Origin: a candidate division Hyd24-12 bacterium UBA5074
Lineage (GTDB): Bacteria > Fermentibacterota > Fermentibacteria > Fermentibacterales > Fermentibacteraceae
Direction of reading: 5' to 3'
Length of the DNA stretch: 7,113 nt
NCBI GenBank assembly: GCA_002414865.1
Contig: DIAQ01000088.1
Span: forward strand, 1 to 7,113
The position numbers and the translations under genes were made by a program. Of the stretch, positions 1 to 7,014 are shown piece by piece (the first letter of the stretch is position 1; the number at the start of each line of letters is the position of its first letter). The notes below the pieces were generated by a model. That model was not told the origin of the DNA and did no database searches. It saw only the letters and a program-made list of their open reading frames with translations.

Positions 1-1
1 G

Positions 2-1528
2 GTGTATCACGGCATCGAACAGGGTTGCCCCCGTCGGCACCGCCTCGAATTCCCTCATTATCTCGTAGCCCACGTTGCCGGATGCGAGATAGCCCGTCGT
101 AACCAGGGTGTAGGTCCTCGAGGAGTCGATCTCCTCGCCCCCGACTATCAGGGACTCGATCTTGGACATGTCCGGCAGCGCCTGGTTGCGCACCGCGGTG
201 AAGCCCGCCGGCTCCATGTCACGCCTGCGCCCCTGCATGCCGGTCTCGAGGATGCGGCGCAGATCGGCCCCGGTGACCTCGATCAGGTAGAGATCCTCCT
301 CGAACGGGATGGCTTCGTAGACGATCCTCGGCGTTATCGGGCCGCGCGGAAGCGACGCCCTGATCCCGCCCCGGTTCATGAGCGCCACGTCAGCCCCCGT
401 CTCGTCGAGCATCGCGTCGGCCACGAGCCTTCCCAGCGGATGCTCGGCGGTGCCCCTGGGTATCTCGGACCCGGCTTCGGCGAGCACTTCGTCCATCCCG
501 GCCTCGGCCACCTCCCGGCAGGACTCGATGAACTGCAGGTCGGCCTCCGAGGGCATGAACTCGTCGTGGAGGAGGTTGACGATCTCCTCGCCGGCGGGCA
601 GCTCGTATCCGGTCACCGAGCGCGTCGCCGTGTCCACGAGGAGTCTGATGTGCCCCACTCCTGTGCCGTTGGCATAGCCCTGCACGACTATCGTGCCGGT
701 CCAGGGGTTGACCCAGGGCTGCCTCAGACCGAAGTGGGTGTGCCCCGAGACGATGAGGTCTATCCCCTCCACGAGCGTGGATAGCTCGGCATTGTTGCAG
801 GCGAAGTCCTTGTCGTAATCCCCGCCCGACTCCCAGGCGCTCTCGACCTGTGCGAGATACCTGTCGGGGTCGGAGGGCTGGCCGAGGTGCGACAGGAGTA
901 TGACTATGTCAGCGCCTTCGGCCCTGACCTCCGCGACGGCCTCGCCGGCCGCCTCCACCTCGGGCGCGAAGATGTAGCCTTCCAGCAGGGCTGGGTCCAC
1001 GAGGCCCCAGGTGTCGGGGGTGGCCAGGCCGATGATCGCAACCTCGAATTCGCCGTAGTCGATGATCGTCCAGGGCTTGACCGGATCGGGCGGCATCCCC
1101 GTGCCGACTTCGACGAAATTGCATGAGATAACGGGGAAGCCGGCCTCCCGTGCGAGGTCCAGGGCATTCGCCACTCCGTCGTCGAAGTCGTGGTTGCCCA
1201 GCGTCATCGCATCGTAGCCGATCCTGTTCATCCAGGCCATGACGGTACGCCCGAGGTCGGAGTTGCCGATGGGCGTTCCCTGGTAGATGTCCCCGGCGTC
1301 CAGGAGGAGCACGTAGCCTCCGGCCTCGGCCGCCCTCGCCCTCACGGAGTCGACGTAGGTGGCCAGCCAGGCCCCGCCTCCGATGCCGGGCGGGAAGTCG
1401 GGGTTCAGGAATGTGGCCTCCCTCTCGACTATTCCGCCATGGACGTCGTTGGTGTGCAGGATATCGAGGGTCACCACCGAGGCCTGCGCGGCCGCGCAGG
1501 CCAGCAGGAGCGCGAGGAGCTTCGCCAT
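2..1528 (-). CDS. Secreted 5'-nucleotidase / UDP-sugar hydrolase-type metallophosphatase, 3' end cut by window edge
   Basis: This is a two-domain 5'-nucleotidase (UshA/CpdB type), which hydrolyses nucleotides to nucleoside and phosphate outside the cytoplasm using a two-metal centre. I read 509 uninterrupted codons. Residues 1-16 form a signal peptide with an AQA site (14-16). The metallophosphatase domain keeps all expected ligands: D28 and H30 in HTNDVHG, D80 in LDAGD, N112-H113 in GNHDFD, H214 in SHLG, and H263 and H265 in SGHTH. The C-terminal substrate domain shows NRGGIR (385-390) and F409 in the IPFEE segment. Its late aromatic loop reads GYLASGNVGY (479-488), whereas family members normally have an F and GGDG there. 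The ATG follows the upstream stop by 2 bases and has GGAG 8 bases before it, inside the previous gene, so translation is probably coupled. E. coli UshA has 550 residues, so only a short tail may be missing unless a C-terminal sorting domain follows. Class is certain; exact substrate is unknown. Confidence 0.95.
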   Translation of the reverse strand, partial: MAKLLALLLACAAAQASVVTLDILHTNDVHGGIVEREATFLNPDFPPGIGGGAWLATYVDSVRARAAEAGGYVLLLDAGDIYQGTPIGNSDLGRTVMAWMNRIGYDAMTLGNHDFDDGVANALDLAREAGFPVISCNFVEVGTGMPPDPVKPWTIIDYGEFEVAIIGLATPDTWGLVDPALLEGYIFAPEVEAAGEAVAEVRAEGADIVILLSHLGQPSDPDRYLAQVESAWESGGDYDKDFACNNAELSTLVEGIDLIVSGHTHFGLRQPWVNPWTGTIVVQGYANGTGVGHIRLLVDTATRSVTGYELPAGEEIVNLLHDEFMPSEADLQFIESCREVAEAGMDEVLAEAGSEIPRGTAEHPLGRLVADAMLDETGADVALMNRGGIRASLPRGPITPRIVYEAIPFEEDLYLIEVTGADLRRILETGMQGRRRDMEPAGFTAVRNQALPDMSKIESLIVGGEEIDSSRTYTLVTTGYLASGNVGYEIMREFEAVPTGATLFDAVIH

Positions 1529-1530
1529 GC

Positions 1531-2721
1531 CTACAGCTCCAGCGTCCTGGCGAGCGAGATGCCTATCGATGTGGAGGTCTCCTCCACGGCAAGGCTGTCT
1601 CCCGGCGTGAACGACGGGAGGCCGGTCACGTCGGTCTGCTCCCAGGACCGCGGGCTGAACGAGCCGCCGACATCCAGCGACCAGCCCTCGATCCGGAATC
1701 CGAGACCGGCCGTGAAGGCCACCGAATCGAGCGTCCGGCCCAGGGGCGAGCGGTCGTACCTGAAGCCGAACCTGCAGGCGGGGCCGCCAGGCATGCGATT
1801 CTCCACCCCTGCCGAGGCGCCCCAGCAGTCGGTCAGGCCCATGTCCCCGCCCGCGAACTCGGCGCCCGACATCGCCCTGTAGTACCCCTCGGCCACGACG
1901 AGCGTCCGGAGCGGGTTGCCCGGGAGCCAGGAGATGCCGGCCCTGACGGCCGGGGGAAGGTCGAGTACACCGTCCACGCCCCCGGACCACTCGAGGGACA
2001 TGGAGTGCTCGGCCCCCAGGCATGCGGTGAGCGCAGGCGCCGGCCTGAGAAGGATCGAGCCCCTGACGGTCATCCCGGAAAGGTCCGAGGATGTGGTTTC
2101 CAGGACGTCCTGCCCGCTCTCGTCGACCCAGTTCTGCTCCCAGCGGGTCTCTCGGGTGCCGGAAACCCAGGCAGCGCCGAGGCCGAACCCGAACATGCCC
2201 GCAGGCGTGAAGGCGGCGGAGGCACAGAACTCTCCGAGGGAACCGTCGATTGTCAGCCGCTCCTCCCCCAGCAGCGCGTAGTACTCGGTGCGCAGCTCCC
2301 TGTCGTAGCGGTAGGAGAAGCGCGCGGGCATCCTCCACCCGGCCGCGAAGGCAGCGCCTTCGGGAAGCCCCTCGATTCCGGAGACGGAGATCGCAAGCCC
2401 TCCGGGATACAGGTCTGCATCCCTGTTGAAGGCGTCCTCGGCCTCCCCGATTGAGCTGCCGAACGAATCGTAGACGGTCCGGGTGCGCTTCTCGACGCCG
2501 AGGATCATCCCCCCCGAAGCCGAGATGCTGATCCCGGGACCGCTCCCGGCGGCCAGCGCGGGGTTGGCCAGCGCCCCCAGGGCCGAAGCATCCATGAAGG
2601 AGCACTGGCCCATGGCGGCGGAGCGGGCGGAGCCCGCCAGCGACGAGGTGCCCAGGAACATGTCCTCCGGCAGGCCCCCCATGAGGGCCGCCGCGGCCAG
2701 AATCACACCTGTTAGGCCCAT
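1531..2721 (-). CDS. PorV/FadL-like outer-membrane beta-barrel protein, 396 aa
   Basis: The predicted product is an outer-membrane beta-barrel. After a hydrophobic leader (residues 1-17) comes ARSAAMGQ (32-39) and then an NPAL segment (53-56). This spacing of a small-residue, MG-containing turn followed by an NPA motif is typical of the PorV/UPF0164/OmpP1-FadL barrel group. The remainder alternates short amphipathic strands (for example FAAGWRMPARFSYRY and VTGLPSF-type turns) with Gly/Asp-rich loops, as in barrels. A longer reading from 2826 is rejected because it would be a frame-shifted copy of the upstream gene's 3' end. The ATG at 2721 has GGGAG 5 bases before it and lies 13 bases after the upstream stop. 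The leader has no Lys or Arg before its hydrophobic core, and no clean AxA cleavage site is visible. Possible roles are a channel or a shuttle-type partner for surface proteins; substrate unknown. Confidence 0.7.
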   Translation of the reverse strand: MGLTGVILAAAALMGGLPEDMFLGTSSLAGSARSAAMGQCSFMDASALGALANPALAAGSGPGISISASGGMILGVEKRTRTVYDSFGSSIGEAEDAFNRDADLYPGGLAISVSGIEGLPEGAAFAAGWRMPARFSYRYDRELRTEYYALLGEERLTIDGSLGEFCASAAFTPAGMFGFGLGAAWVSGTRETRWEQNWVDESGQDVLETTSSDLSGMTVRGSILLRPAPALTACLGAEHSMSLEWSGGVDGVLDLPPAVRAGISWLPGNPLRTLVVAEGYYRAMSGAEFAGGDMGLTDCWGASAGVENRMPGGPACRFGFRYDRSPLGRTLDSVAFTAGLGFRIEGWSLDVGGSFSPRSWEQTDVTGLPSFTPGDSLAVEETSTSIGISLARTLEL

Positions 2722-2726
2722 TGCAT

Positions 2727-2731
2727 CTCCC
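2727..2731 (-). promoter_or_regulatory. Ribosome binding site deciding the start at 2721
   Basis: GGGAG on the minus strand lies 5 bases before the ATG at 2721, in the 13-base gap after the HhH-barrel stop codon. It favours this start over in-frame ATGs farther upstream, which would overlap the previous gene. Confidence 0.65.
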
Positions 2732-2734
2732 GCC

Positions 2735-5170
2735 CTACCAGCGCAGGTCGAGCTGGCAGGATATGCCGTAGGAGGCGGCATGATCGCCGAAGTCGAGCAC
2801 GGGGTTGTCCGGATCGCCCTCGGCATAGTACTGGTCCTCGGGATCGGGGCGGTAGAGCCCCGTCCGGGGATAGAAGGTGTCCTTCCTCAGAACTCTCAGC
2901 CTCATCTGGATCAGATCGGAGATCTGCTGCTTGAGAGTGACGTAGAACTTCGTGCCGTTCCCGTCGAGAAAGTCGATGCCCGTGTCCTCGAACTCCCACT
3001 GGCTCATGCCGTCGGTCGTCCAGAGCGTGGTCCCGCCTATCATCGAGAAGTCCGGCGTGAAGCGGTGCTCCCACCTGGCGCCGAGGTACCCGCCGCTCAT
3101 CAGACGGTCGTCTGTGTACAGCGGATTGGGCGTCAGCTCCACGATCCCGGCCCGCAGGTCCACCTCGAACATGTCGTTGCCGGCCGGCAGGACCATCGTC
3201 CTCAGAGTGACCTCGTGCGTGACGGAGTGGGTGGAGAGAAGATCCTGCATCTTCTTCTTGTCCTGCAGCTTGTACTTCAGCCTGAACCTGAGCGGGAAGA
3301 CCGGCCTGTACTCGACCTCGCCCTGGAACCGGTAGTTCTCGAACCCCCAGGGGATGGACCTCCAGACATCGAGATAGACCCTGGGGAATATGATCTGGCG
3401 GCTGACCTGGAAGCGGGACTCGAGATAGAGCCCCTCCTCGGGCTTGGGTGTGGGCCAGTCCTGCGTGTCGGCCATCGTCGGATCGTTGAGGTAATAGGGC
3501 TTCTCGAAGATCGTGTCGTCGAACCGGGCCTGCTCGGCGAAGCCGCGGTTGTAGGGATTGGTGTAGCCGATGTCGTAGCGGCGCGCGGCCCCCAGGAGGT
3601 AGAACCAGTCGTTCTGCCACCTCGCGGAGGCCAGCCAGGCCGAGGCCTCGTTGTCCTGGAACGCGGCCTCGCCCTCTATGCCGACGCTTCCCAGCACGGT
3701 CTGCCCGGAGACGGAGAAGACCGAGAGCCCGTCGCCCTCGGGCATGTCGGAATACTCCCTGCAGATCCAGATCTCCGAGTCGTTCGGGATGTCCAGCGCC
3801 CCGGGATCGGGGACCAGGGGCTCGCTCCACGAGACGTCGAGCACACCCGCGCCCACTGCCGTGCCATAGGGCAGGATACCGCCGAGATCCAGGTAGCCGT
3901 AGCCTCCGGCGGTCGTCTCCGTCAGGGCGTCGGCGACGGCGGTGGTCCTCCAGCTCGAGAGAACCAGCATGTTGGGCGTGCCGTCGGGATTCAGGATGGC
4001 GTCCCGCGACGCGCTGGAGAGGAAGCCGTAGGCCACGACGGGACCGGTGCGCACCTCGCAGGCGCCGCCGGCGAGGGCGAACTGCCTCGTGGGCGTGAGG
4101 TCCGGATGGAGCCCCAGCGGCCTGTACAGGGTGCGGTTCATCAGCTCGTCAGTGTTGTCGATCATCAGTCCCTGGCCGAGGGCGAGCCTGTAGTTGCCCA
4201 GTACGACCTGGGTCACGGGGCCCAGATCGTGCAGCGACCCGAAGACCTTGGCCACGTCGTAGGTGTCGCCGAGGCCGCCCGGATCGAGATCACCCATGAG
4301 GTCATGGCCGGCGGTCGACCACCTCCCCCTCGACAGCCGGACGCCCCCCCTGAACCTGTCGCCGACTCCGATCCTGAGCCTCTGGACGCTCCCGGTGACG
4401 CTGCGCGCCGAGGCGAGTTCGTCGTAGGAGGACTGGAGCTGCGCGTAGAGAGCCGAGCTGTCCACCGGGCTCCCGGTGTAATCACGCCCGCCGGACTCCA
4501 TGTCGACGATGGCGCTCCGCAGGTCGTCGAGTCTGCCCGCCAGCGTGCCGTCACCCTCGGTCCTCCCGCCGCCGCCGTCGACCACGACCCTGAGGCCGCC
4601 GAAGACCTCCATGCTGGAGAGGTCGAGTTCCCTCACGGCCACATAGTCGCGCAGGTTGCGGTATCCGTAATAGCTGAGACCTTCGCTTCCCCTCAGCGAG
4701 GTGACGGATGAGACGGGTCCCAGCTCGTTGAGCCGGCGCTCGACGGCAGCCGCGTCGATCAGGCTCACCCTGTCGAGAAGTCGGAGATCCCAGTGCCTTA
4801 CGGAATTGACGGGCATGGGCCTCACGAGGAGGTTCTCCCACTCGTCGACGGCCGCGTCGCCGGGTCCGTCCTCGACCGCGAGCCGCTCCATGACGTCGAG
4901 CACCGCAGGGCTCATGGAAGGCTCGGGGCGGGGGGATACCCGGCAGTTGGCACGCAGCCACCCGAGCTCGGCAGGCCCGATGCCCTGCGCGAGCGAGGCG
5001 TCGTAGATATTCTCCAGACCGCCCGTCTCGATCACGAGCGAGTAGAGGGAATCGGCCTGCATGTCGGTGATGCCCTCCAGCGCCCTGAGCTGCTCCAGCG
5101 TGGCGGTGTTCAGGTCGAGCCTCTCCGCCGGAGCGATCGCGAGCAGGGCGAGGAGAAGGCTAGAAGGCAT
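2735..5170 (-). CDS. Exported helix-hairpin-helix protein with C-terminal beta-barrel-like region, 811 aa
   Basis: Residues 1-15 form a short hydrophobic leader ending APA. Residues 17-77 match the ComEA-type helix-hairpin-helix module: LNTATLEQL (20-28), then an EGI hairpin (32-34), and a second hairpin QGIG (62-65). A degenerate second copy spans 119-178, with PVN (120-122) in the equivalent position and EGLSYYGYRNL near its end. HhH modules usually bind DNA backbone without sequence preference. From about residue 185 the protein turns into beta-strand-rich sequence with GNYRLALGQGL (325-335), a segment I associate with the large HhH-barrel proteins of Bacteroidota. It ends in ISCQLDLRW, a terminal aromatic typical of outer-membrane barrels. 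The ATG overlaps the previous gene by 11 bases, with only a GGGG run 6 bases upstream, suggesting translational coupling. No nuclease or ATPase motif is visible. The architecture is well supported; a role in DNA binding or uptake is inferred, and the HhH modules could instead mediate protein contacts. Confidence 0.82.
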   Translation of the reverse strand: MPSSLLLALLAIAPAERLDLNTATLEQLRALEGITDMQADSLYSLVIETGGLENIYDASLAQGIGPAELGWLRANCRVSPRPEPSMSPAVLDVMERLAVEDGPGDAAVDEWENLLVRPMPVNSVRHWDLRLLDRVSLIDAAAVERRLNELGPVSSVTSLRGSEGLSYYGYRNLRDYVAVRELDLSSMEVFGGLRVVVDGGGGRTEGDGTLAGRLDDLRSAIVDMESGGRDYTGSPVDSSALYAQLQSSYDELASARSVTGSVQRLRIGVGDRFRGGVRLSRGRWSTAGHDLMGDLDPGGLGDTYDVAKVFGSLHDLGPVTQVVLGNYRLALGQGLMIDNTDELMNRTLYRPLGLHPDLTPTRQFALAGGACEVRTGPVVAYGFLSSASRDAILNPDGTPNMLVLSSWRTTAVADALTETTAGGYGYLDLGGILPYGTAVGAGVLDVSWSEPLVPDPGALDIPNDSEIWICREYSDMPEGDGLSVFSVSGQTVLGSVGIEGEAAFQDNEASAWLASARWQNDWFYLLGAARRYDIGYTNPYNRGFAEQARFDDTIFEKPYYLNDPTMADTQDWPTPKPEEGLYLESRFQVSRQIIFPRVYLDVWRSIPWGFENYRFQGEVEYRPVFPLRFRLKYKLQDKKKMQDLLSTHSVTHEVTLRTMVLPAGNDMFEVDLRAGIVELTPNPLYTDDRLMSGGYLGARWEHRFTPDFSMIGGTTLWTTDGMSQWEFEDTGIDFLDGNGTKFYVTLKQQISDLIQMRLRVLRKDTFYPRTGLYRPDPEDQYYAEGDPDNPVLDFGDHAASYGISCQLDLRW

Positions 5171-5984
5171 ATGAGACCCCGGCCGAATGCGACGGGGACA
5201 GAGACGGATGGGTCATGATCGAATACTCCAGCCGCGCGCTCCCCACGGTTGCCCCGAAGCCCGCGCAGAACACCGCCGGATCGGTGCGCACACCCGCCAT
5301 GAGGGTCAGGGGGCCCACCGGGAGGGCCTGGCCCATCGAGAACCTCAGGCCCCTGAAATCCCTCGATACGGCCACGCGGGACTGCATGCCGGTGGCGGGT
5401 TCGTAGGAGACGCCTATGTCCAGTCTGCGCTCGAAATGCTCCCCGCTCTCGCCGATGCGGCTCTCGAACGGGTTGCGGATCGATGCGGCGACGGCCCATC
5501 GGTCGTAGAGCTCGGCACGGAAACCCAGATTGATGGAAAAGGCCCCGGCGGAGCCGTAACTGGACTGCCCGTCCCCTATCGAAACCTGGGCGAGGACCGG
5601 CTGGATGCCGACGGCGAGTCCTCTGCCGAGCATCCCCGAAGCCGTGAACGCCAGAAGCTTCTCGCTGTAGTCCGAGCCGCCGAAGAACCTTGCGGAAGCC
5701 CCTGCCCTCCAGGCTCCATACATGGGGAGCGAGGCGTCGAGCCCCGCGGTCGTGAAATCGAAGCGGCTGAACGGGACGCGGCCGGCCGCGACCAGCTCGG
5801 ACCCTTCGCCGCCTGCGATGGAGGCGGGGTTCGCGAAGAGGGAGGCCGCCCCGCAGCCGAGGACGCCGCTTCCGCCCATCGCCAGGTCGCTAACGCCGAG
5901 CTCCAGCTCCTCGAAGGCGGCCCGGGCGGGCGCGGCAGGGAGGGCGAGGAGCGCAGCGGCCAGCAGGAGATGCCTGGTGTTCAT
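5160..5984 (-). CDS. PorV/UPF0164-like outer-membrane beta-barrel protein, 274 aa
   Basis: A small outer-membrane barrel. Residues 1-22 are a classical signal peptide (R4, H5, Leu/Ala core, ARA at 20-22). The mature N-terminus carries SDLAMGGSGV (32-41) and an FANPAS segment (50-55), the same MG-then-NPA layout as in the 396-residue barrel encoded at 1531-2721. This layout is found in PorV/UPF0164-family proteins. The C-terminus, PSLSPSHSAGVSYAF, matches the usual closing strand of that family, with a terminal Phe. PorV in Bacteroidota acts as a shuttle in type IX secretion, but many relatives of this group have no assigned role. The ATG lies 3 bases after the upstream stop, with GGAG 6 bases before it inside the last codons of that gene. 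Its own stop overlaps the next gene by 11 bases. Barrel class is well supported; function is not determined. Confidence 0.75.
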   Translation of the reverse strand: MNTRHLLLAAALLALPAAPARAAFEELELGVSDLAMGGSGVLGCGAASLFANPASIAGGEGSELVAAGRVPFSRFDFTTAGLDASLPMYGAWRAGASARFFGGSDYSEKLLAFTASGMLGRGLAVGIQPVLAQVSIGDGQSSYGSAGAFSINLGFRAELYDRWAVAASIRNPFESRIGESGEHFERRLDIGVSYEPATGMQSRVAVSRDFRGLRFSMGQALPVGPLTLMAGVRTDPAVFCAGFGATVGSARLEYSIMTHPSLSPSHSAGVSYAF

Positions 5985-5987
5985 CTG

Positions 5988-6992
5988 CTACTCCAGGACG
6001 GCGGCCACGACCACCGTCTCGGTGGTGGTGTACCGCTCACCGTCGAGGTCGACCCCCTCGAGCAGGAGGATGTACGGCCCCATCGGGAGGGGCTGGTCGT
6101 AGTCATCGGTCCCGTCCCATTCGAGGACGTCTCCCCCGGCCCTCGAGTCGGCGAGGCGCGCCACCTCCCGCCCGGCTCTGTCGATGACCGTGAGGGTGAA
6201 CCTCATCGAGTCGGGTCCTCCGTACTCGATCTGCATCGCTTCTCCGATGGACGGGGCGAACGGGGTGCCTGCAGCCTCGAGGTGGAAGTAGCCCGGGACC
6301 GACGGTGTGTAGATCTCGATGTCTGACTGGTAGCGGGGGAGGACCTGGTATCCCGAGGTGTACGGGGGATCGGAGTCGTACTGCCCGCCGATGCCGGTCA
6401 GGAATATCCTGACGCCTGGCTCGAGCCCGGCCACGCTTATGCCGGTGGAGCCGTTCACACGGACCGCAAGCGCCACTTCGCCGTTCCAGGCCTCGAAGTT
6501 GTAGCCGCCGCCCGACAGGGCGGGCTGGGTGGCCACGGTGACCCACTGCCCCGTGGCCGGGTTGCCGCCCCGGAGGAGCATGCCCTCAAGCTCCTCGGAG
6601 ACGCCCTGATGGCGCGCGAGCTGCCAGGGATCGGGAGCGCCGGGGGACCCCAGGTACCCGTAATCCGCGCTGCCTCCCGGCTCGATCTCTGTGAGGCCGT
6701 TGTACTGGGCCATGGTGCCGGTGATGGCCAGCAGGTCGCCCGGCCCGATCTCGAAGGCGGGCAGATCCCAACCGAAGACGTTGATGCCCGCCGTCTCATC
6801 CTGCACGTAGAAGCTCACGCCGGAGCCGGAGGAGAAGAGCGTGGGCTCGCAGGTGGCCACGGCCTCGATCGTCACGATCTGGCCGATGAGATCGGGAACC
6901 CCGTCCCCATCGGCATCGGCCCTGGCTTCGGCCACGGTCATCGCGCACGCCCCCCCGGCGAGCGCAACGAGCAGAGCAAGGAAAGATCTCAT
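5988..6992 (-). CDS. Secreted protein with two tandem OB-fold-like domains and a FlgD-type Ig domain, 334 aa
   Basis: Residues 1-17 or 1-23 form a signal peptide (ACA or AEA sites). A DADGDGVPD segment (26-34) resembles a calcium-binding dockerin/thrombospondin-3 loop. Residues about 36-105 form an OB-fold-like domain of the kind found in bacterial exported nucleases and DUF5689-type proteins: VTIEAVATCEPT, SFYVQDETAGINVFG (60-74), then GDLLAITGTMAQYNGLTEI. A second OB-like copy covers about 133-227 and ends with GGQYDSDPPYTSGYQVLPR and SDIE. Residues about 244-315 resemble a FlgD-type Ig domain: PFAPS, VIDRAGREVARL (269-280), LEWDGTDDYDQPLPMGPY (290-307). Such domains often sit at the C-terminus of secreted FCB proteins and may be for sorting or anchoring. 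No nuclease catalytic motif follows. I chose the ATG at 6992 because of the strong GGAGGAG before it; the in-frame ATG at 7049 would overlap the upstream gene. Ligand unknown: nucleic acid is suggested by the fold type only. Confidence 0.78.
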   Translation of the reverse strand: MRSFLALLVALAGGACAMTVAEARADADGDGVPDLIGQIVTIEAVATCEPTLFSSGSGVSFYVQDETAGINVFGWDLPAFEIGPGDLLAITGTMAQYNGLTEIEPGGSADYGYLGSPGAPDPWQLARHQGVSEELEGMLLRGGNPATGQWVTVATQPALSGGGYNFEAWNGEVALAVRVNGSTGISVAGLEPGVRIFLTGIGGQYDSDPPYTSGYQVLPRYQSDIEIYTPSVPGYFHLEAAGTPFAPSIGEAMQIEYGGPDSMRFTLTVIDRAGREVARLADSRAGGDVLEWDGTDDYDQPLPMGPYILLLEGVDLDGERYTTTETVVVAAVLE

Positions 6993-7000
6993 CCCTTCGA

Positions 7001-7007
7001 CTCCTCC
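7001..7007 (-). promoter_or_regulatory. Strong ribosome binding site for the OB-fold protein
   Basis: GGAGGAG on the minus strand lies 8 bases before the ATG at 6992, within the 22-base gap after the upstream stop. It is the best Shine-Dalgarno match in the window and decides the start in favour of 6992 rather than 7049. A well-placed independent site here suggests this gene is translated efficiently without coupling, unlike the barrel genes downstream. Confidence 0.8.
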
Positions 7008-7014
7008 ATCCCGG

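Noticed and set aside
2..784. A 260-codon open frame on the plus strand at the left edge.
   Set aside because: The opposite strand encodes an unmistakable 5'-nucleotidase with all its motifs over the same bases; the plus-strand product has no recognisable family.
1496..1528. A possible lipobox (LLAC, Cys11) in the 5'-nucleotidase leader.
   Set aside because: The leader before Cys11 would be unusually short, and an AQA signal peptidase I site follows at residues 14-16, so a soluble secreted form is more likely.
2722..2826. A 35-residue N-terminal extension of the 396-residue barrel, starting at 2826.
   Set aside because: It overlaps the coding end of the HhH-barrel by about 90 bases and looks like shifted-frame translation of it; the start at 2721 has its own ribosome site and begins a hydrophobic leader.
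2483..4711. A 742-codon open frame on the plus strand.
   Set aside because: It is antisense to the HhH-barrel and PorV-like genes, has no domain I recognise, is rich in Arg, Gly, Pro and His as expected for a GC-rich shadow frame, and has no convincing ribosome site.
6010..6026. A perfect 7-bp hairpin with a 3-base loop (ACCACCG-TCT-CGGTGGT) near the end of the OB-fold gene.
   Set aside because: It lies inside codons for a TETVVV stretch, has no following U run, and short GC stems like this are expected by chance in such sequence; no reason to call a terminator or attenuator.
5187..6326. A 379-codon open frame on the plus strand.
   Set aside because: It crosses two minus-strand genes with signal peptides, ribosome sites and family motifs; its composition is that of a shadow frame.
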